64,000 bases of DNA from an uncultured Selenomonadaceae bacterium (GCA_905234235.1 CAJOHN010000001.1:62001-126000); one strand, 5' to 3'. Counted from the first letter of the stretch, positions 35,244-44,750 are shown. Made by a program: numbers and translations. The notes: generated by a model not told the origin, from the letters alone.

Positions 35244-36959
35244 TCACAACTCGTCGACTTTTCTAAGCAAGAAATTCGTTAAAACATCGGCATTCGCCCG
35301 CTCAATGTCATCGGGGACGCTCTGCCCCGTCGTTATGTATGACAGCGAGTAATTCTTATCGCGCAGGAGATTTATAATCATTCCGAGACTGCCGGTTTCG
35401 TCTATCTTAGTGAAAATTATTTTGTCGGGCGCGACCTGTGCGAACTTGTTTATAATCTGTCTGGCGTCGGTAAATTTTGTCGTCGCGCTTACTACTAAAT
35501 GTTTTTCGATTCGCGGACTGACACGCAAAAATTCTTCAAGCTCGCGCATTTGATATTCGTTATGCTGACTGCGCCCCGCCGTGTCAATCAGAATTAATTC
35601 TTTATCGCGGTGACGTTCGATAGCTGAAGCGAGTTCTTGCGGATTATAAACGATTTCAAGCGGCAATTCGAGAATGTCGGAATAAGTTTTAAGTTGTTCG
35701 ACGGCGGAGATTCTGTAAGTATCTGCGGTTATCAGCGCGACGTTGGTGCGTTGTTCGAGGACGAATTTAGCGGCGATTTTAGCGAGGGTTGTAGTTTTGC
35801 CGACGCCCGTTGTGCCGAGCAAAGCGGCTATCCTCACGCCGTGACGATTGAGCTTAACGCCGTCGGAAAATTTAATGTGTTCGTTGAGATAATTAATGAG
35901 CGTGGACTTAGCGGCGGGCGCGTGAACGTCAACGAGAGTATCGCCGGCATTTGATTGAGCCGCCATTTCCGATAAAATTTCCTCGCTGACTTCTTGGAGT
36001 TTCAAGGCTTCGTGCAAAGATATGGAGCCTTTTTTAGGTTCGCGACCGAGTACTTCGGCGAGCAAGGCTTTCATCTGCGCGATTTCGTCTTCGAGGTGTT
36101 TAATTTTTTCCTCGTTATGCGAATCGTGGACGGGTTGCGCGATTGCCGCTTGCTGAGCCTGTACCTGTTGGATTCTGATTTGTTCTTGAGCCTGTGCCTG
36201 AGCCTGCGCGATAGCCGCCTGTTGCATCATCTGCATTTGATTGAACTGCGCCATAATCATTGCTTGAGTCTGCGCGATTTGTTCCTGCGTGAAGCCGATA
36301 TTTTGTTGCGGTTGCGGCGGAGGATTCTCTTCGACGGTTGGAGGATTTTCTTCAACGGGCGGAAGATTTTCTTCAACGGGCGGAAGATTTTCTTCGACGG
36401 GCGGAGATTCTTCTTCGACGGGCTGAGGATTTTCTTCAACGGGTTGAGGATTCTCTTCAACGGGTGGAGGATTCTCTTCGACGGGTTGAGGATTCTCTTC
36501 AACGGGTGGAGGATTCTCTTCGACGGGCGGAGGATTCTCTTCGACAGTTGGAGGATTCTCTTCGACAGTTGGAGGATTCTCTTCAACGGGCGGAGATTCT
36601 TCTTCAACGGGCGGAGATTCTTCCTCGACGGGTGGAGGATTCTCTTCGACGGGTTGAGGATTCTCTTCGACGGGCGGAGATTCTTCTTCAACGTCGGGCG
36701 GAGTTTTTTCGGTTTTAATTGTTTCTGTGTAGCGTGTCAGAACAGTCGGGTGTTGAAGATTAATAGGCTCCTTTTTTTTCGGCAGAGAACTTTCCTCGAC
36801 GGCGGCGGTGATTTCTACGACCTCGCGACTGCCGATGCCGAGAAGTCCGCCTTCCTTGTATTTTTTACTGTGCAATATGACAGCATCGTCGCCGAGTTCC
36901 GCTTTCATCGCCGCCATTGCGTCCTTCATATTGCCCGCCTTAAAAACTTTTATCTGCAA
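35244..36959 (-). CDS. flhF: Flagellar SRP-type GTPase FlhF with heptad repeats
   Basis: A 571-residue GTPase of the SRP family that directs flagellar assembly. The N-terminal B domain (1-60) starts QIKVFKAGNMKDAMAAMKAE. Residues 90-215 are 18 tandem heptapeptides of the type VEENPPP/VEENPQP/VEEESPP, then a Gln-rich stretch. The NG domain has LGTTGVGKTTTLAKIAAKF, ALITADTYRISAVEQL, LIDTAGRSQHNEY and FTKIDETGSLG. The start is a TTG after GGTGGTGA. Typical FlhF is about 370-430 residues; the repeat accounts for the excess. Confidence 0.93.
   Translation of the reverse strand: MQIKVFKAGNMKDAMAAMKAELGDDAVILHSKKYKEGGLLGIGSREVVEITAAVEESSLPKKKEPINLQHPTVLTRYTETIKTEKTPPDVEEESPPVEENPQPVEENPPPVEEESPPVEEESPPVEENPPTVEENPPTVEENPPPVEENPPPVEENPQPVEENPPPVEENPQPVEENPQPVEEESPPVEENLPPVEENLPPVEENPPTVEENPPPQPQQNIGFTQEQIAQTQAMIMAQFNQMQMMQQAAIAQAQAQAQEQIRIQQVQAQQAAIAQPVHDSHNEEKIKHLEDEIAQMKALLAEVLGREPKKGSISLHEALKLQEVSEEILSEMAAQSNAGDTLVDVHAPAAKSTLINYLNEHIKFSDGVKLNRHGVRIAALLGTTGVGKTTTLAKIAAKFVLEQRTNVALITADTYRISAVEQLKTYSDILELPLEIVYNPQELASAIERHRDKELILIDTAGRSQHNEYQMRELEEFLRVSPRIEKHLVVSATTKFTDARQIINKFAQVAPDKIIFTKIDETGSLGMIINLLRDKNYSLSYITTGQSVPDDIERANADVLTNFLLRKVDEL
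36315..36692 (-). repeat. 18 tandem 21-base repeats inside flhF
   Basis: The 378 bases encode 18 in-frame heptapeptides beginning VEE. Units differ by few bases (GGAGGATTCTCTTCGACGGG-like on the plus strand). Because the unit is a multiple of three, several other frames stay open through the array and look like genes but are not. Confidence 0.95.
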
Positions 36960-36989
36960 AACAAAATCACCACCAAATTTTTTACCGAA

Positions 36990-37017
36990 ATTATATCAGA
37001 AAAAACTTTCATAGCAA
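36990..37017 (-). promoter_or_regulatory. Promoter of flhF-flhG
   Basis: On the minus strand: TTGCTA, 16 bases, TATAAT, about 30 bases before the TTG start. It looks like a housekeeping-type promoter and not a sigma-28 one. Confidence 0.55.
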
Positions 37018-37058
37018 ACCAAAATTCAACTGTCGTTGCGAGTACCCGCGAAAATTTA

Positions 37059-37087
37059 TTGGCAAAGCGTAGCGTTCGTTGTATAAT
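37059..37087 (+). promoter_or_regulatory. Promoter of ilvB
   Basis: TTGGCA, 17 bases, TATAAT. No attenuator or T-box fits in the 29 bases before the start codon. Confidence 0.7.
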
Positions 37088-37116
37088 CGGCGGCAATAAG
37101 TTAGGAGGGAAAAATT

Positions 37117-38808
37117 TTGAAAATGAATGGAGCGCGGGCACTCCTTGAGAGCCTGAAAAATGAAGGCGTCGATTTGGTATTCGGTTATCCCGGCGGCGTC
37201 GTGCTGAAACTTTACGACGAAATTTATAAGATGAACTTCCCCAATATTTTAACGGGACATGAGCAAGGCGCGGTTCATGCGGCGGACGGTTATGCGCGGG
37301 CGACGGGCAAAGTTGGTGTCGTTATCGCGACTTCGGGACCGGGCGCGGCGAATTTAATCACGGGCATTGCAACTGCTAACATGGATTCGATACCGCTGGT
37401 TTGTATCACGGGGCAAGTTGCCAACCCCGCTATCGGCAAGGACAGTTTTCAAGAAGTCGACGTTTGCGGAATCACGACGCCCATTACCAAACACAATTAC
37501 TTAGTTAAAGACGTAAACGAATTGCCTCGCGTCGTCAAAGAGGCTTTCTTCATTGCACGGACGGGCAGACCCGCTCCGGTAGTCATTGACATTGCCGCCG
37601 ACGTTTTCAACACCGAATTTGATTTTGAATATCCGGAGGAAATAAATCTGCGCGGCTACAGCGGAAAAAATCCCGTCGCGGAGTCTGAAGTTGATGAGGT
37701 TGTTAAAGCTGTTGAGGCTTGCGAACGTCCGCTAATTTTTGTTGGCGGCGGCGTGACGAGTTCAGACACTTCCGAAGACTTGAGAAAAATTTTAGCGCGG
37801 CTTGGTTGCCCGTCGACTTCAACTTTAATGGGCTTAGGCTGTATCGACGCGGACACCGACGGCTTCTTAGGCTTCGCGGGTATGCATGGCTCTTACGGCG
37901 CGAACATGGCGATTCAAAGTTGCGATTTGCTGTTGTGTATCGGAATGCGTTTCAGCGACAGAGTGACGGGGCGCGTTAAAGATTTTGCTCCGAACGCTAA
38001 GATTGTGCACTTTGAACTTGACCCCGCCGAAATGAATAAAAATGTTCAAGTCGATTTGAAAGTACTCGGCGACCTGCGCCAATCGCTCCCGATGTTCAGA
38101 GAAAAACTTGACGAATCACTCACAAACTTTGTTGAAAAATTTTCTACGTGGAAAAATCAAGCCGTCGAGAAAGGTTGGGAACACCCTTTCAGCTGGACGG
38201 AGGAAGACGACGAGATTAAACCCGGCGCGCTTATCAGCAAAGTCAGCAGTATCTGCGATGACAATACAATCGTCGTGACGGACGTCGGGCAACATCAAAT
38301 GTGGGCGGCGCAATTCTTTAAAGCTCGTAAGCCTCGCCAATTCTTGACAAGCGGCGGCTTAGGGACAATGGGCTTCGGACTTCCTGCGGCTATGGGCGCG
38401 AAGTTAGCTTGTCCCGATAAAAATGTTGTGCTGTTCACGGGCGACGGCTCAATCATGATGAATATCCAAGAACTCGCCACGCTCGCCGACAACGACATTG
38501 ACGTTAAGATTATTATCGTCCACAATTTTATTCTCGGCATGGTCGGGCAATGGCAAAGATTATTTTACAGTCATCACTATTCGGCGTCCGAACTCAAATA
38601 CAAGCGCGACTTCGTTAAGATTGCGCAGGCAATGGGATTACGCGGCTACCGTTTGACTAAGGCGGAAGAATTGGACGATGATTTGGTTGAAATTCTTTTC
38701 TCGAAGGGCGCGGCGGTTATTGATGTCTACGTCCCCGAAGAGGAAAATGTTTTGCCGATGGTACCGGGCGGCAAGCGTCTAGATCAAATGGTTTTAGGGA
38801 GCAATTAA
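37117..38808 (+). CDS. ilvB: Acetolactate synthase, catalytic subunit
   Basis: A 563-residue thiamine-diphosphate enzyme that joins two pyruvates (or pyruvate and 2-oxobutyrate) at the start of valine/isoleucine synthesis. The catalytic Glu49 is in TGHEQGAVHAADGYAR; the ThDP motif is GDGSIMMNIQEL near residue 440. The usual LGMVRQWQ segment reads LGMVGQWQ. Start: TTG at 37117, about eight bases after AGGAGGG; an ATG six bases later is less well spaced. No regulatory subunit (ilvN/ilvH) gene follows; the next gene is an MTAP-family phosphorylase one base away. Confidence 0.92.
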   Translation: MKMNGARALLESLKNEGVDLVFGYPGGVVLKLYDEIYKMNFPNILTGHEQGAVHAADGYARATGKVGVVIATSGPGAANLITGIATANMDSIPLVCITGQVANPAIGKDSFQEVDVCGITTPITKHNYLVKDVNELPRVVKEAFFIARTGRPAPVVIDIAADVFNTEFDFEYPEEINLRGYSGKNPVAESEVDEVVKAVEACERPLIFVGGGVTSSDTSEDLRKILARLGCPSTSTLMGLGCIDADTDGFLGFAGMHGSYGANMAIQSCDLLLCIGMRFSDRVTGRVKDFAPNAKIVHFELDPAEMNKNVQVDLKVLGDLRQSLPMFREKLDESLTNFVEKFSTWKNQAVEKGWEHPFSWTEEDDEIKPGALISKVSSICDDNTIVVTDVGQHQMWAAQFFKARKPRQFLTSGGLGTMGFGLPAAMGAKLACPDKNVVLFTGDGSIMMNIQELATLADNDIDVKIIIVHNFILGMVGQWQRLFYSHHYSASELKYKRDFVKIAQAMGLRGYRLTKAEELDDDLVEILFSKGAAVIDVYVPEEENVLPMVPGGKRLDQMVLGSN

Positions 38809-38809
38809 A

Positions 38810-39625
38810 ATGGATAATCAGAGCGTCGACTTCGCGATAATCGGCGGGTCGGGCACTCTTAGCAGTGACTTCCCGAAAAATTTTGCGGGCGTCGAGATTT
38901 TTGCGGAGGATTTATTTTTCGATACGCCTTACGGGCAAAGTCCCGCGTTCAGATTATGCAGTGTCGACGGGAAAATTTTTCTTACTTGTAAAATGCACGG
39001 CTGGCGGAGTGGCGTTACCCGCGCAGATTCGAGCCGACAAATTTTTTGGACATTGCGGGCGGCGGGCGTTAAAAGAATTTTATCAGAGTGTGGCGTCGGC
39101 ACTGTCAATCATCTACTCAATCCCCGCGACTTGATGATTCCCGATGATTATCTTGATTTGTCCAATCGAAAAGACGTTCAGCTTGACGGGCAATATTTGC
39201 TGATTATGCGCGACGCTCTTTGTCCGGAACTGCGCGGCAAGCTTTTGGAGTCGGCTAAAAAATTTTTCACGGGCAGAATTTTTGAACGCGGGATTTACGC
39301 CGTGACTGACGGTCGACATTTTGAAAGCCCCGCAGAAATTTCAATGCTTAACGGGCACGCCGATATTGTCGGACAAAGTTTGGCTCCCGAAGTTTATTTG
39401 GCGCGGGAAATTGGCGCGTGCTATGCTAATTTATCGTTCGTAGTTAATTACGGCGAGGGTCTCAAAGTTTGGTCGCATGAGGTCATGAAAGAAATTTTCT
39501 TCGACGACGCGCAACTTATCGGCAATATTTTACTTGACGCCATTAAAAATATTCCTGCCGAAAAATCCTGTAACTGCCTCGAACTTCGCAAGGAAACTTT
39601 GCTTAAAGAAGTTTACAACGCATAA
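38810..39625 (+). CDS. MTAP-family nucleoside phosphorylase
   Basis: A 271-residue phosphorylase of the purine nucleoside / 5'-methylthioadenosine phosphorylase family (PNP_UDP fold). It begins with FAIIGGSGTL, has LTCKMHGWRSGVTRADSSRQ and SECGVGTVNHLLNPRD, and a late VVNYGEGLKVWSHEVMKE. Family members salvage adenine from methylthioadenosine or split other purine nucleosides; substrate is not settled by eye. It begins one base after ilvB and is probably co-transcribed. A terminator follows. Confidence 0.82.
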   Translation: MDNQSVDFAIIGGSGTLSSDFPKNFAGVEIFAEDLFFDTPYGQSPAFRLCSVDGKIFLTCKMHGWRSGVTRADSSRQIFWTLRAAGVKRILSECGVGTVNHLLNPRDLMIPDDYLDLSNRKDVQLDGQYLLIMRDALCPELRGKLLESAKKFFTGRIFERGIYAVTDGRHFESPAEISMLNGHADIVGQSLAPEVYLAREIGACYANLSFVVNYGEGLKVWSHEVMKEIFFDDAQLIGNILLDAIKNIPAEKSCNCLELRKETLLKEVYNA

Positions 39626-39628
39626 AAA

Positions 39629-39668
39629 AAGCGACGGACTCAACTGAGCCTGTCGCTAATTTTTTTTT
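39629..39668. terminator. Terminator between phosphorylase and toxin gene
   Basis: AGCGAC...GTCGCT hairpin with an A run on the left and a T run on the right. It may stop transcription from both sides. Confidence 0.8.
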
Positions 39669-39945
39669 ACTTTCCAAAAATATCTGAGTGAGTGCCCGTC
39701 GCAGTCGCAAACAAAATTAATTCGCCTTTGTCGATCTGATAAACGAGTAGCCAATCGTTTTCAATATGACATTCGCGAAAATCATTTAAGCTACCTTCTA
39801 GTTGATGATCACGATATTTTTCAGGCAACGGCTCGCCTGCTTTCAATAAATCCAGAACATAAACCAGCTTTGAAATATCTTTTCCGCGCTTTTTCAGGAG
39901 TCGAACGTCTTTTTTCATGCGTTTGGTATAGATGATTCGATACAC
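39667..39945 (-). CDS. YafQ-type mRNA interferase toxin
   Basis: A 92-residue RelE/ParE-superfamily toxin most like YafQ, which cuts mRNA on the ribosome. Candidate catalytic residues match the YafQ pattern: His47 (RDHQL), His60 and Asp64 (ECHIENDW), and His86 in TGTHSDIF. The start is a GTG placed directly after the antitoxin stop (TAAGTG), so translation is coupled. The protein is basic at its N-terminus (YTKRMKKDVRLLKKRGK), as in active toxins. Confidence 0.88.
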   Translation of the reverse strand: MYRIIYTKRMKKDVRLLKKRGKDISKLVYVLDLLKAGEPLPEKYRDHQLEGSLNDFRECHIENDWLLVYQIDKGELILFATATGTHSDIFGK

Positions 39946-40215
39946 TTAATCATCATCCCTTAGCATGGACGCCACAGCCTCTTCGGCGTTGTCAAACGGA
40001 CCGTAGAGATTTCGGCGTTCGCGAACGTCTCTAATTGTCTCAAGTAGCTCGTCAGGAATTTCAGATTTTTTCACACTGAAAGGCAATGCATCTCTTTCTA
40101 ACGACACACGAAAAAAATATTTTACGGCTTCTTCCGTGTCGAGTCCAAGCTTTGCAAAAAGTTTATCGACATCGGCTTTAAAATTATCGTCCAAAGTCAT
40201 TTGAAACGTTGCCAT
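39946..40215 (-). CDS. DinJ/RelB-type antitoxin
   Basis: An 89-residue antitoxin with an N-terminal ribbon-helix-helix (ATFQMTLDDNFKADVDKLFAKLGL), the family end block FFRVSLERDALPFSV, and a flexible C-terminal tail (about 50-89) that would wrap the toxin. GAGGAAAA precedes the ATG. It lies 15 bases after leuA with no terminator or evident promoter, so the pair is probably transcribed from the leuA promoter. Confidence 0.88.
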   Translation of the reverse strand: MATFQMTLDDNFKADVDKLFAKLGLDTEEAVKYFFRVSLERDALPFSVKKSEIPDELLETIRDVRERRNLYGPFDNAEEAVASMLRDDD

Positions 40216-40230
40216 AAAAATTTTCCTCCG

Positions 40231-41898
40231 TTATTTGGCGACCATGCGATTAATCGCGCTAATTAGAGCTTGAATCGACGCCGTGATAATATCGGTATCC
40301 ATGCCCGCGCCCCAAACAATTTTGCCGTCCGCGCCCGTGATTGAAATGTAAGCTATCGCCCGCGCAGATTGTCCGATTTCAAGCGCGTGTTCGTTGTAAG
40401 TTAAGTTGCTGTAGTTTATGCCGAGATTTTTTTGCAACGCATTCGACACCGCATCTAAACGCCCGTTGCCGCGAGCCATGTAAGTTACGCGTTCGCCGTT
40501 GACTTCCAAATCGACACTGCCGACGCGTGCGCCGCCCGGCTCCTTGCGCAAATGAAATTCAATCAATCTGTAAGGCGTATCGACATTAACATACTGGTCG
40601 CAGAAAATTTGGTAAATCTCGTCGGGCAAAAGTTCTTTGTGTTTTTTATCGGAGACAGCCTTAACGCGATAACCGAAGTCCTCGCGCATTTTCTTAGGCA
40701 TTTCGACGCCGTAATTTTGTTCCATGATAAAGCCGACGCCGCCCTTGCCGCTCTGAGAATTGATTCTGATAACGTCGCCGTCATAAGTCCTGCCGACATC
40801 ATGCGGGTCAATCGGAAGGTAAGGCACAGTCCAACGTTCGGGATTTTTCTCCTCGCGCCAATGCATTCCCTTAGCGATAGCGTCTTGGTGACTGCCGCTG
40901 AATGCCGTAAACACCAACGCCCCCGCGTAAGGCTGACGGTCGTGAACTTTCATCCGAGTGACGCGCTCATACATCTCGACGAGTTCGGGCATATTGCTAA
41001 AATCAAGTTCAGGGTCGACGCCCAATGCGAACATATTCATCGCCAAAGTAACAATGTCGACGTTGCCGGTGCGTTCGCCGTTCCCGAAGAGAGTTCCCTC
41101 GATTCTATCCGCGCCCGCCAATAATCCGAGTTCACAATCAGCGACGCCACAACCTCTATCGTTGTGCGGGTGGAGACTCAGCACAACTTTATCGCGGAAC
41201 TTCAGATATTTATTGATGTAAGCAACCTGCGCGGCGTACACGTGCGGCAAACTCATTTCGACGGTGACGGGAATATTTATAATCGGGCGGCGGTCGATGA
41301 CTGGCTCCCAAACGTCGAGGACAGCGTTACAAACTTCCAAAGCGTATTCGGGTTCGGTGCCTGTGAAACTTTCAGGAGAATATTCAAAGCGATAATTCGC
41401 GCCCGCCTTATTTGTCAACTCCAATAAAAGTTTCGCGCCGTCGGTGGCGATTTTCTTAATCTCGTCCTTAGACATTTTAAAAACTTGTTCGCGTTGCGCA
41501 ACCGAAGTTGAATTGTAAACGTGGACGATAGCATTCTTCGCGCCTTCCAATGCCTCGAAAGTTTTCTTAATGATATGTTCGCGAGCCTGCGTAAGGACTT
41601 GAACGGTTACGTCGTCGGGGATAAGATTATCTTCAATCAGCTTGCGGAGGAGCGCGTACTCGGTATCGCTGGCGGCAGGGAAGCCAACTTCAATTTCCTT
41701 GAACCCAATCTTAACGAGCGTCTTATAAAACTCAATCTTCTCGTCGAGGCTCATTGGGATAATCAGCGATTGGTTACCGTCTCGCAAGTCGACACTGCAC
41801 CAGACCGGAGCCTTTTCGGGATATTCTTTGCGCGCCCAATCCAAAATTATTTCGGGCGGCATGAAGTAGCCTTTGCTGTACTTTGTATGATTCTTCAA
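40231..41898 (-). CDS. leuA: 2-Isopropylmalate synthase
   Basis: A 555-residue enzyme that condenses 2-oxoisovalerate with acetyl-CoA, the first leucine-specific step. Motifs are CSVDLRDGNQSLIIPM (metal Asp), LSLHPHNDRGCGVADCE (metal His pair) and the C-terminal LeuA regulatory dimer domain (about 430-555). The sequence belongs to the long-type (actinobacterial-like) LeuA group. Start: TTG at 41898, six bases after GAGGTG; longer open frame upstream runs past the promoter and is rejected. DinJ/YafQ-type genes follow directly. Confidence 0.94.
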   Translation of the reverse strand: MKNHTKYSKGYFMPPEIILDWARKEYPEKAPVWCSVDLRDGNQSLIIPMSLDEKIEFYKTLVKIGFKEIEVGFPAASDTEYALLRKLIEDNLIPDDVTVQVLTQAREHIIKKTFEALEGAKNAIVHVYNSTSVAQREQVFKMSKDEIKKIATDGAKLLLELTNKAGANYRFEYSPESFTGTEPEYALEVCNAVLDVWEPVIDRRPIINIPVTVEMSLPHVYAAQVAYINKYLKFRDKVVLSLHPHNDRGCGVADCELGLLAGADRIEGTLFGNGERTGNVDIVTLAMNMFALGVDPELDFSNMPELVEMYERVTRMKVHDRQPYAGALVFTAFSGSHQDAIAKGMHWREEKNPERWTVPYLPIDPHDVGRTYDGDVIRINSQSGKGGVGFIMEQNYGVEMPKKMREDFGYRVKAVSDKKHKELLPDEIYQIFCDQYVNVDTPYRLIEFHLRKEPGGARVGSVDLEVNGERVTYMARGNGRLDAVSNALQKNLGINYSNLTYNEHALEIGQSARAIAYISITGADGKIVWGAGMDTDIITASIQALISAINRMVAK

Positions 41899-41938
41899 GC
41901 TTAACACCTCATCAAAAATAAAAAAATTCATACGAGTA

Positions 41939-41967
41939 ATTATATTCGCAACGCGGGGCAATGTAAA
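41939..41967 (-). promoter_or_regulatory. Promoter of leuA
   Basis: On the minus strand: TTTACA, 17 bases, TATAAT. The leader is about 35 bases, too short for a T-box. Confidence 0.65.
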
Positions 41968-41983
41968 GCTTCCAGTTTTTTTA

Positions 41984-42011
41984 TTGCAAAAGCTTGGGAT
42001 TCGGCTATAAT
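41984..42011 (+). promoter_or_regulatory. Promoter of 42047-44639 operon
   Basis: TTGCAA, 16 bases, TATAAT, divergent from the leuA promoter 16 bases away. Confidence 0.65.
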
Positions 42012-42046
42012 ATCGCATTGTACAAATGAAAAGGGGTTGAAAAATT

Positions 42047-42592
42047 TTGGTAACGATATTTGGAGGATTAATCTGCGCGGCTTTAGCGGTCGTGTTGATT
42101 ATCCGGCTGTACTTGAAAAACCGCGTAGAGAAAGTTGTTCCGAAGTTGGAAAGTCGCACGCCGTTTAAAATTGAATCACGCGACGAAAAATCCGTAACGC
42201 TTTCGACGACGATTGAATTTCGCAACGAGGGCACACAGTCCGCGATGATTGTCGATGCGATTTGCCATCCGCTGTTACCGTTCGAGCAATACGACGGAAT
42301 GAACGTGCGCGGTAAAGCTGAGCGTGAAGGCGTCCCTCGCGAAGATGATTATTTCGAGGCGTTGGTTATCGAGCATCAGCAGAGCGCGAGACTCGTAGCG
42401 AAAGTAACTTTGACGGCGCGTAAAAATTTATCGTTGGAAGAGGCAGTCGCGCACATGGTAGATTTCCCCGTCGAATTTATTTATCGGGAAGTCGGGCGCA
42501 CGCCTATGCATTGGTCGATAGCGCGAGTGATTTTGACAGCCGAAGAACTTGCTAAACTTGTCGGCGTTGAACTTGCTAAGGAGGAGCTTTAA
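42047..42592 (+). CDS. N-terminally anchored protein, unknown
   Basis: A 181-residue protein with one N-terminal membrane helix (about residues 4-20) and a soluble beta-rich domain ([34 protein letters not shown]), reminiscent of an immunoglobulin-like fold facing outside. I do not recognise a family. The start is TTG after AAGGGG. It overlaps the next gene by one base (TAATG), so it belongs to a three-gene operon with the CofE-like ligase and the GH84 enzyme. Confidence 0.7.
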   Translation: MVTIFGGLICAALAVVLIIRLYLKNRVEKVVPKLESRTPFKIESRDEKSVTLSTTIEFRNEGTQSAMIVDAICHPLLPFEQYDGMNVRGKAEREGVPREDDYFEALVIEHQQSARLVAKVTLTARKNLSLEEAVAHMVDFPVEFIYREVGRTPMHWSIARVILTAEELAKLVGVELAKEEL

Positions 42593-43248
42593 TGAACGTA
42601 GAAATTATTCCGATAACGACGCGAATCTTGACGCCGAAGGATGACATTGTCGACGTGATTGAAAAATATACTCGTGACAAAATCGGCGCGGATGATGTTA
42701 TAACCGTCGCGGAGAGTGTCGTGGCGATAACGCAGGGCAATATCATTCGCCCCGATGAAATGCATATCAGCGACCTCGCGAAACTTTGTTGTCGTTTCAT
42801 TCCCGATTACGGAAGTTTAGCGACGCCGCACGGCATGCAAGCTTTAATGGAGAAAGAGGGCGAGTGGCGCGTTGCGTTTGCATTAGTCGGCGGTTTTCTC
42901 GGCAAGATTATTGGTCTGCGCGGACTTTTTTATAAATGGGGCGGGCGTCAAGCGGCACTTATCGACGACGTAACGGGCACTATGCCTCCCTTTGATAAAT
43001 GCGTCGTCTACGGTCCGGAGAATCCCGATAAAGTTGTCGCTGATTTAAAAGCGCGGCTGAAATGTTTTGGCGCGATGATTGCTGATGTTAATGATTTGAA
43101 ACGCTCGCGAATCGTCGGCGCGACGCCCGGCATGAATGCGCAACTTGCTTCCGATTTGCTGATTGATAATCCGTTCGGGAACGCCTCGCAGAAACGCCCG
43201 ATTTGTATCCTTAAAAATTTCCGTCCTTATCAGGAGCAACAACGATGA
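42592..43248 (+). CDS. CofE-like (F420-0:gamma-glutamyl ligase family) protein
   Basis: A 218-residue protein of the coenzyme F420:L-glutamate ligase family (FbiB/CofE fold). Blocks are [34 protein letters not shown], and the late [20 protein letters not shown]. Canonical CofE adds glutamates to F420, but no F420 genes are nearby and the host type does not usually make F420, so a different amide-forming reaction is likely (inference). AAGGAGG precedes the ATG; it overlaps both neighbours. Confidence 0.8.
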   Translation: MNVEIIPITTRILTPKDDIVDVIEKYTRDKIGADDVITVAESVVAITQGNIIRPDEMHISDLAKLCCRFIPDYGSLATPHGMQALMEKEGEWRVAFALVGGFLGKIIGLRGLFYKWGGRQAALIDDVTGTMPPFDKCVVYGPENPDKVVADLKARLKCFGAMIADVNDLKRSRIVGATPGMNAQLASDLLIDNPFGNASQKRPICILKNFRPYQEQQR

Positions 43249-44639
43249 GGATTTTAATCTTGTTACTTTTGCTAATGTTCAGCGGCGAGGCGGCGGCGGT
43301 ACCAATCCCGTTGCGCGGAGTCGTCGAAGGTTTTTACGGTACGCCTTGGACTTTTGAAGACCGCGCAGATATTATCGACTTCTGCCGCCAAAATAATTTG
43401 AACTCCTACATCTACGCGCCTAAGGACGATCCTTATCACCGCGAGCAATGGCGTAAGTCTTATCCCGCTGAAAAACTCGACGAAATGCGTGCGTTGGTTG
43501 CCGTCGCCAAGAAAGCCAGAGTTCGATTTATTTTCGCCGTATCGCCGGGACTCGACATTGATTATAAGAGCGACGACGATTTTAACGCGATGATTCGCAA
43601 GCTCGACGCAATGTATCAGCTCGGCGTGCGCGACTTCGCTATTTTCTTCGACGACATTAAGGATAAGGACGGCAAGGCTCAAGCGCAATTTCTTAACCGC
43701 ATCCAAAAAAATCTGCGCGGACGTTATAAGGACGTTGCGCCGCTGATAACGGTTCCGACGGAATATTTTTATTTGGATATGGTTAAGGGCGACAAAATTA
43801 AATCGTACACCCGCGACTTTGCAGAAAATCTCGACCCGCGAATCGTCGTGCTGTACACGGGGCGCGGCGTCGTTTGCGACGGCATAACCGATAAGGAGCT
43901 TGCCGAAGTTAATAAAATTTTCGGGCGCGAGGTTGGCGTGTGGTGGAATTATCCCGTCAACGATTATCCTTTGACGCCCGACGGCGAGCGCAATGTTAAA
44001 TTGGCACTCGGCGCGATTGAAAAACTCCCGACCGCTAAGATGACGGCGATTTTTTTCAATCCGATGGGGCAAGTTCAGCTGTCGAAAATTTCTTTGGCGA
44101 CGGGCGCGATTTACGCCAATAACCCAGCCGCTTACGATGAAACTCAAGCTTGGAATAAAGTTTTGAACGAACAATTTGGCGCGTTGGCTCCCGCGATGAA
44201 AATTTTCGCCGAACATTCAAGGCATATGGAAAATTCTTGGGCAAAAGTCGGCGCACCCGACGCTATTGAATTTGCTGCTGAGGCACACAATTTAATTTAC
44301 GATATGGGCAAGAAAACTTTCGTCGACTTCACGCCGCTTAAAAGAAAAATCGTCGAGATGGAAGTTGCCGCCGAATTTCTACTTAAAAATTTGCCGCAAA
44401 AATACTTAGCGGAGTGTCAGCCGCAACTCGAACAACTTCAACGAATCGCCCGCGCAGATAAAATTGCACTTGAATCGTTGGAATCGGGACGCCTCGACCC
44501 TAAACTGAAAATTTTGCGCGAGGAAATTACCGCCAACGAAAAACAGGCGATTATCTCCGAAGAGTCCGCCCGCAAGTTTATCGATGACGTTATAAAATTC
44601 TTCGACGAACAAGATAAAAGTTCGCGCAAGAAAAAATAA
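43245..44639 (+). CDS. Secreted GH84 beta-N-acetylglucosaminidase
   Basis: A 464-residue glycoside hydrolase of family 84 (O-GlcNAcase/NagJ/hyaluronidase type). A signal peptide covers about residues 1-18 ([15 protein letters not shown]). The catalytic barrel begins [17 protein letters not shown]; the aspartate pair for substrate-assisted catalysis is Asp136-Asp137 in [10 protein letters not shown]. The C-terminal 100 residues are helical. It lacks the carbohydrate-binding modules of large clostridial enzymes. It overlaps the CofE-like gene by four bases (ATGA). A role in wall or glycoprotein sugar trimming is inference. Confidence 0.9.
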   Translation: MRILILLLLLMFSGEAAAVPIPLRGVVEGFYGTPWTFEDRADIIDFCRQNNLNSYIYAPKDDPYHREQWRKSYPAEKLDEMRALVAVAKKARVRFIFAVSPGLDIDYKSDDDFNAMIRKLDAMYQLGVRDFAIFFDDIKDKDGKAQAQFLNRIQKNLRGRYKDVAPLITVPTEYFYLDMVKGDKIKSYTRDFAENLDPRIVVLYTGRGVVCDGITDKELAEVNKIFGREVGVWWNYPVNDYPLTPDGERNVKLALGAIEKLPTAKMTAIFFNPMGQVQLSKISLATGAIYANNPAAYDETQAWNKVLNEQFGALAPAMKIFAEHSRHMENSWAKVGAPDAIEFAAEAHNLIYDMGKKTFVDFTPLKRKIVEMEVAAEFLLKNLPQKYLAECQPQLEQLQRIARADKIALESLESGRLDPKLKILREEITANEKQAIISEESARKFIDDVIKFFDEQDKSSRKKK

Positions 44640-44750
44640 ATCACGGCGGCAGGATTTTTTTTTGCGGCATTGAACAGGAACTTAACGATTCGGCACGTCC
44701 GAAAATCTTTTGGTGTGTAAGTTTTCAGCTTGAGGAGGAGGCTGCTTGTT

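Noticed and set aside
36315-36692. Regular repeat that might be taken for a CRISPR array
   Set aside because: Units are contiguous with no spacers and code in frame for heptapeptides of FlhF.
37088-37116. T-box or leader-peptide attenuator before ilvB, and similarly for leuA and glnS
   Set aside because: Leaders are too short, and no T-box sequence or run of regulatory codons is present.
35994-37148. Long plus-strand open frame, and other frames across the flhF repeat
   Set aside because: They exist only because the 21-base units keep several frames open. The translations are low-complexity, lack ribosome sites and are antisense to a clear FlhF.
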